NCBI GenBank assembly: GCA_030634235.1
Contig: DAOWBD010000009.1
Span: forward strand, 1-15,440
Length of the DNA stretch: 15,440 bases
Reading direction: 5' to 3'
Source of the DNA: Candidatus Omnitrophota bacterium
GTDB taxonomy: Bacteria > Omnitrophota > Gorgyraeia > Zapsychrales > Zapsychraceae
Under the pieces are notes generated by a model. That model had not been told where the DNA came from and searched no databases. It saw only the letters and a program-made list of their open reading frames with translations. Each line of letters starts with the position of its first letter. Position 1 is the stretch's first letter. Below are positions 13,427 through 15,440 of the stretch, piece after piece. The position numbers were made by a program, and so were the translations under genes.

Positions 13427-14582
13427 AAAGCGGATTTTGCTGGTTGATGACGATCGGTCCACTACCGATACACTTTCCATGCTTTTCGAAACGCGTGGTT
13501 ATAACGTAACGATAGCCCGTTCCGGCGGCGAAGCCCTCCAAAAAGCAAGTCGCAACACAGACTTGATCCTACTCGATGTCGTCCTTCCCGATCAGGAAGG
13601 ATTTAATGTCTGCCGAAAACTCAAGGAGAACAAAGAAACGCACGATGTCTCGATCATTATCCTGTCCGGAAAGCTGCTCACTCATGACATTGTCGAAGGG
13701 CTTTATTTAGGGGCCGATGACTATTTAGTCAAACCGTTTGAATACGAGGAACTCGTCGCGCGAATGGAAGCCGTCATGCGCCGGGGGACCCTGACGAGTT
13801 ATGAAAAGGGAGCTTCACCCGGAGAGAGAAACATTATCATCGAGCTGAGAAAGATCGTTGAAAACAAGTTGATCGTACCGTATTTTCAGCCAATATTCCT
13901 GTTAGACCCGTTCCGATTATATGGTTTTGAGAGTTTAAGCCGGCCGAACACGCTTAGCTCTCTGAGCGCGCCGGATCTTCTCTTTAAAGCCGCGATCCAA
14001 TACGGCTTTTATCAAGACATTGAGCTGCTGGCATGGGAAAAGGCTTTATCTTATGTTGAAGGAACCATTGGGGATAAAAAATTATTCCTCAATTGCAATC
14101 CCTATCTGGTTGAAGGCCCGAAATTTATGATGATCAAGGCATTATTCGAGAAATACAAGATCAATGTCAATAATGTCTTCCTTGAGATCACGGAACGTTC
14201 GGCGATCCCGAATTTCAAGGCTTTTTATGAACACTTGCAAGCCTATCGCGATTATGGATTTAAATTTGCTGTTGACGATGTCGGCGGCGGGTATGCGAGC
14301 TTAGAATCCATCGTTGAGACCAGGCCCGAGGTTGTCAAGATCGACCACCATATTGTCAGCCAATTGGAGAACGATTCCTTCCGGCGCAGTATTGTGAAAT
14401 TTATCGTGTCTTTCTGCAAGGAACATAATATCTTCTCGATCGCCGAGGGGATCGAATCGATGAAAGATTTCGAGATTGTCAGAGAGTTAGGTGTCGATGC
14501 CGGCCAGGGATACTACTTCCAGAGGCCGTCACCCGATATCAGGCATGAAGACGCGATCCTCAAGGATATCAAAATCTCTTAA
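13407..14582 (+). CDS. response regulator with REC and EAL domains, probable c-di-GMP phosphodiesterase
   Basis: This 391-residue cytoplasmic protein has an N-terminal receiver domain (about 7-127) with the acidic pocket VDDD (13-16), the phosphoacceptor Asp57 in LLDVVLPD, Ser87 and Lys109 in LVKPF. An EAL domain follows (about 145-385). The EAL signature reads ESL (175-177), within the variation seen in active enzymes. The other catalytic positions are present: Asn229, Glu260 (FLEITE), Asp290/Asp291 (VDDVGGGY), Lys311 (VKID), Glu347 (AEGIE) and Gln367 (GQGYYF). It therefore probably cleaves c-di-GMP to pGpG under control of phosphorylation. No histidine kinase or diguanylate cyclase lies nearby, so its input is unknown. 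ATG 13407 was chosen because it immediately precedes the receiver domain; AAAGGGAAA is about 20 nt upstream, too far for normal use. Confidence 0.9.
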   Translation: MLKAANKKRILLVDDDRSTTDTLSMLFETRGYNVTIARSGGEALQKASRNTDLILLDVVLPDQEGFNVCRKLKENKETHDVSIIILSGKLLTHDIVEGLYLGADDYLVKPFEYEELVARMEAVMRRGTLTSYEKGASPGERNIIIELRKIVENKLIVPYFQPIFLLDPFRLYGFESLSRPNTLSSLSAPDLLFKAAIQYGFYQDIELLAWEKALSYVEGTIGDKKLFLNCNPYLVEGPKFMMIKALFEKYKINVNNVFLEITERSAIPNFKAFYEHLQAYRDYGFKFAVDDVGGGYASLESIVETRPEVVKIDHHIVSQLENDSFRRSIVKFIVSFCKEHNIFSIAEGIESMKDFEIVRELGVDAGQGYYFQRPSPDIRHEDAILKDIKIS

Positions 14583-14614
14583 AGTCCCCGATTTTCAACA
14601 CTTTCCAGCCGTTT

Positions 14615-14642
14615 TCCAGAAACACAAATCCAGAAACACAAA
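14615..14642. repeat. tandem direct repeat, two 14-bp copies
   Basis: TCCAGAAACACAAA occurs twice back to back (14615-14628 and 14629-14642) with no mismatch. It sits just upstream of the -35 box of the next promoter. This could be replication slippage or a pair of binding sites on the same face at about 1.3 helical turns. Confidence 0.85.
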
Positions 14643-14648
14643 TTCATT

Positions 14649-14676
14649 TTGCATTTCATCCCAAAACGTATATAAT
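14649..14676 (+). promoter_or_regulatory. sigma70-like promoter for the CNNM-type gene
   Basis: TTGCAT (14649-14654) and a consensus TATAAT (14671-14676) are separated by 16 bp. This predicts a leader of roughly 55-60 nt before the ATG at 14740. Confidence 0.6.
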
Positions 14677-14715
14677 GGATTCTCAAAATAGGGAAAAAGG
14701 GGATTTTCCTTATTA

Positions 14716-14735
14716 ATATTAAAATCTTTTAATAT
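14716..14735. repeat. perfect inverted repeat just before the start codon at 14740
   Basis: ATATTAAAA (14716-14724) and TTTTAATAT (14727-14735) flank a TC spacer. The repeat ends 4 nt before the ATG, where a ribosome binding site would be expected but none is seen. It could be a protein-binding operator or, weakly because it is all A-T except the spacer, an RNA hairpin covering the initiation region. Confidence 0.55.
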
Positions 14736-14739
14736 ACAT

Positions 14740-15440
14740 ATGTTTTCTGTCTTAATATTATTTTTAGGCATTATCATTTCTTCAGGCCTGTGTTCTATGT
14801 CTGAGGCGGCGATCCTGAGCCTTCCGCTTGTCCGGGCAAGGATCCTGCATGAAGAAAAGCGCAGGCACTCGAAAGATCTCTTGTATGTCAAAGAGAATAT
14901 TACCTATGCGATCGCGTCAATCGTTATCATTAATAATGCGATTAATATTGTCGGCTCGATCTTTGTCGGACAGCAGGTCACTCTTCGTTTTGGGAATCAA
15001 TGGCTCGGGGTCGCGTCAACCGTTCTAACCTTCAGTATTATCGTGGCTTCCGAGATCATTCCTAAAACGATTGGCGAACGCTATAAAATCAGATTGTCGT
15101 TATTTTTTGCCAAGCCGATACGATTATTGTTGTGGACCTTCCGGCCGTTAGTGGTCCTCATTATCCAAATGACCAAACCTTTTGTTGCAGACAACAAGCT
15201 TCCGCGTGTGACGGAAGAGGAGATCCGGATGATGCTGAAACTGGCACGGGTCGAGGGGACCGTCGAGATGGACGAGGAGGTGCTTTGCAACCGCGTGTTC
15301 AAATTGAATGACGTCCGCGCCATGCAGATCATGAAGCCGATGGATCAGATCTATGCCTTGCCCGCGCACAAGACGCTGGCCGATGTCAAAGAGGATATTA
15401 TTAATTCCCGTTTCAGCCGTATCGCGATTTATGATAAGGA
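14740..15440 (+). CDS. CNNM/CorC-type membrane protein (DUF21 plus CBS), partial at window end
   Basis: The frame is open from ATG 14740 to the window edge, giving the first 233 residues of a protein usually of 400 or more. The N-terminal part is a DUF21/CNNM transmembrane domain. It has a first membrane segment (about 3-19) followed by SMSEAAILSLPLVRARIL (19-36), where the small-residue/SEAA motif is typical. Further hydrophobic segments lie at about 57-77, 88-106 and 112-140, with SEIIPKTIGERY (107-118) being the conserved family signature. From about residue 160 a cytoplasmic linker (VTEEEIRMML) leads into the first CBS domain (about 190 onward, VFKLNDVRAMQIM). Family members are linked to Mg2+ or other cation transport or resistance; direction and ion are not readable here. 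No ribosome binding site is visible; a promoter lies at 14649-14676. Confidence 0.85.
   Translation, partial: MFSVLILFLGIIISSGLCSMSEAAILSLPLVRARILHEEKRRHSKDLLYVKENITYAIASIVIINNAINIVGSIFVGQQVTLRFGNQWLGVASTVLTFSIIVASEIIPKTIGERYKIRLSLFFAKPIRLLLWTFRPLVVLIIQMTKPFVADNKLPRVTEEEIRMMLKLARVEGTVEMDEEVLCNRVFKLNDVRAMQIMKPMDQIYALPAHKTLADVKEDIINSRFSRIAIYDK

Larger units (their letters stand above)
14583..14739. other. AT-rich intergenic region between REC-EAL and the CNNM-type gene
   Basis: This 157-bp gap contains a tandem 14-bp duplication, a sigma70-like promoter and a perfect inverted repeat, described separately. No terminator for the upstream gene is evident: no stem followed by a T-run was found. 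Confidence 0.5.

Noticed and set aside
14615..14642. CRISPR-type repeat
   Set aside because: There are only two copies, directly abutting, with no spacer and no cas gene.

Overview
The window looks like a chromosomal segment from a Gram-negative-type bacterium. It encodes an HflK/HflC pair, an ApbE with a probable lipoprotein signal and a GT39-type lipid-linked glycosyltransferase. Genes are packed tightly, often with 1-31 bp overlaps. The gene mix, the style of the small first protein and the glucan phosphorylase subfamily recall candidate phyla such as Omnitrophota; that placement is memory-based inference and weak. I see no plasmid, phage, tRNA, rRNA, CRISPR array or complete transposon.

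Layout. 1-476: a good sigma70-like promoter and a 90-codon basic-tailed protein of unknown function. 477-1226: a phosphoglycerate mutase gene (gpmA) whose reading frame is intact and whose catalytic residues are all present, except for a single in-frame TAA at codon 33. 1236-6210: a five-gene cluster on the plus strand holding a family 4 uracil-DNA glycosylase, a membrane-anchored polysaccharide deacetylase, a GT39/ArnT-like glycosyltransferase, hflK and hflC. It ends in a perfect hairpin shared with the convergent minus-strand gene at 6259-6780, an unknown membrane-anchored protein. 6862-8183: prmA (ribosomal protein L11 methyltransferase) overlapping an ArfB-like GGQ release-factor gene, both linked to the ribosome. 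8297-11422: apbE, then an alpha-glucan phosphorylase with a TTG start. 11423-11702: 280 bp without a gene, holding two long imperfect hairpins that are homologous to each other in inverted orientation. 11703-13115: thyA and folA, which together make dTMP and recycle the dihydrofolate produced. 13116-13406: an AT-rich stretch with several small palindromes, one matching a LacI-family (cre-like) operator, and a possible small membrane protein. 13407-14582: a response regulator with REC and EAL domains, probably a c-di-GMP phosphodiesterase. 14740 to the end: the start of a CNNM/CorC-type membrane protein cut off by the window edge, preceded by a promoter and a perfect 9-bp inverted repeat.

Most genes are housekeeping functions: glycolysis, DNA repair, folate and thymidylate synthesis, glycogen use, envelope and protease control, and translation. 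I did not find a clear new multi-gene system. The features most worth a second look are the paired hairpin element between glgP and thyA, the lone nonsense codon in an otherwise conserved gpmA, a palindromic word shared by the first two promoter regions, and the small ORF with operator-like site in front of the REC-EAL gene.
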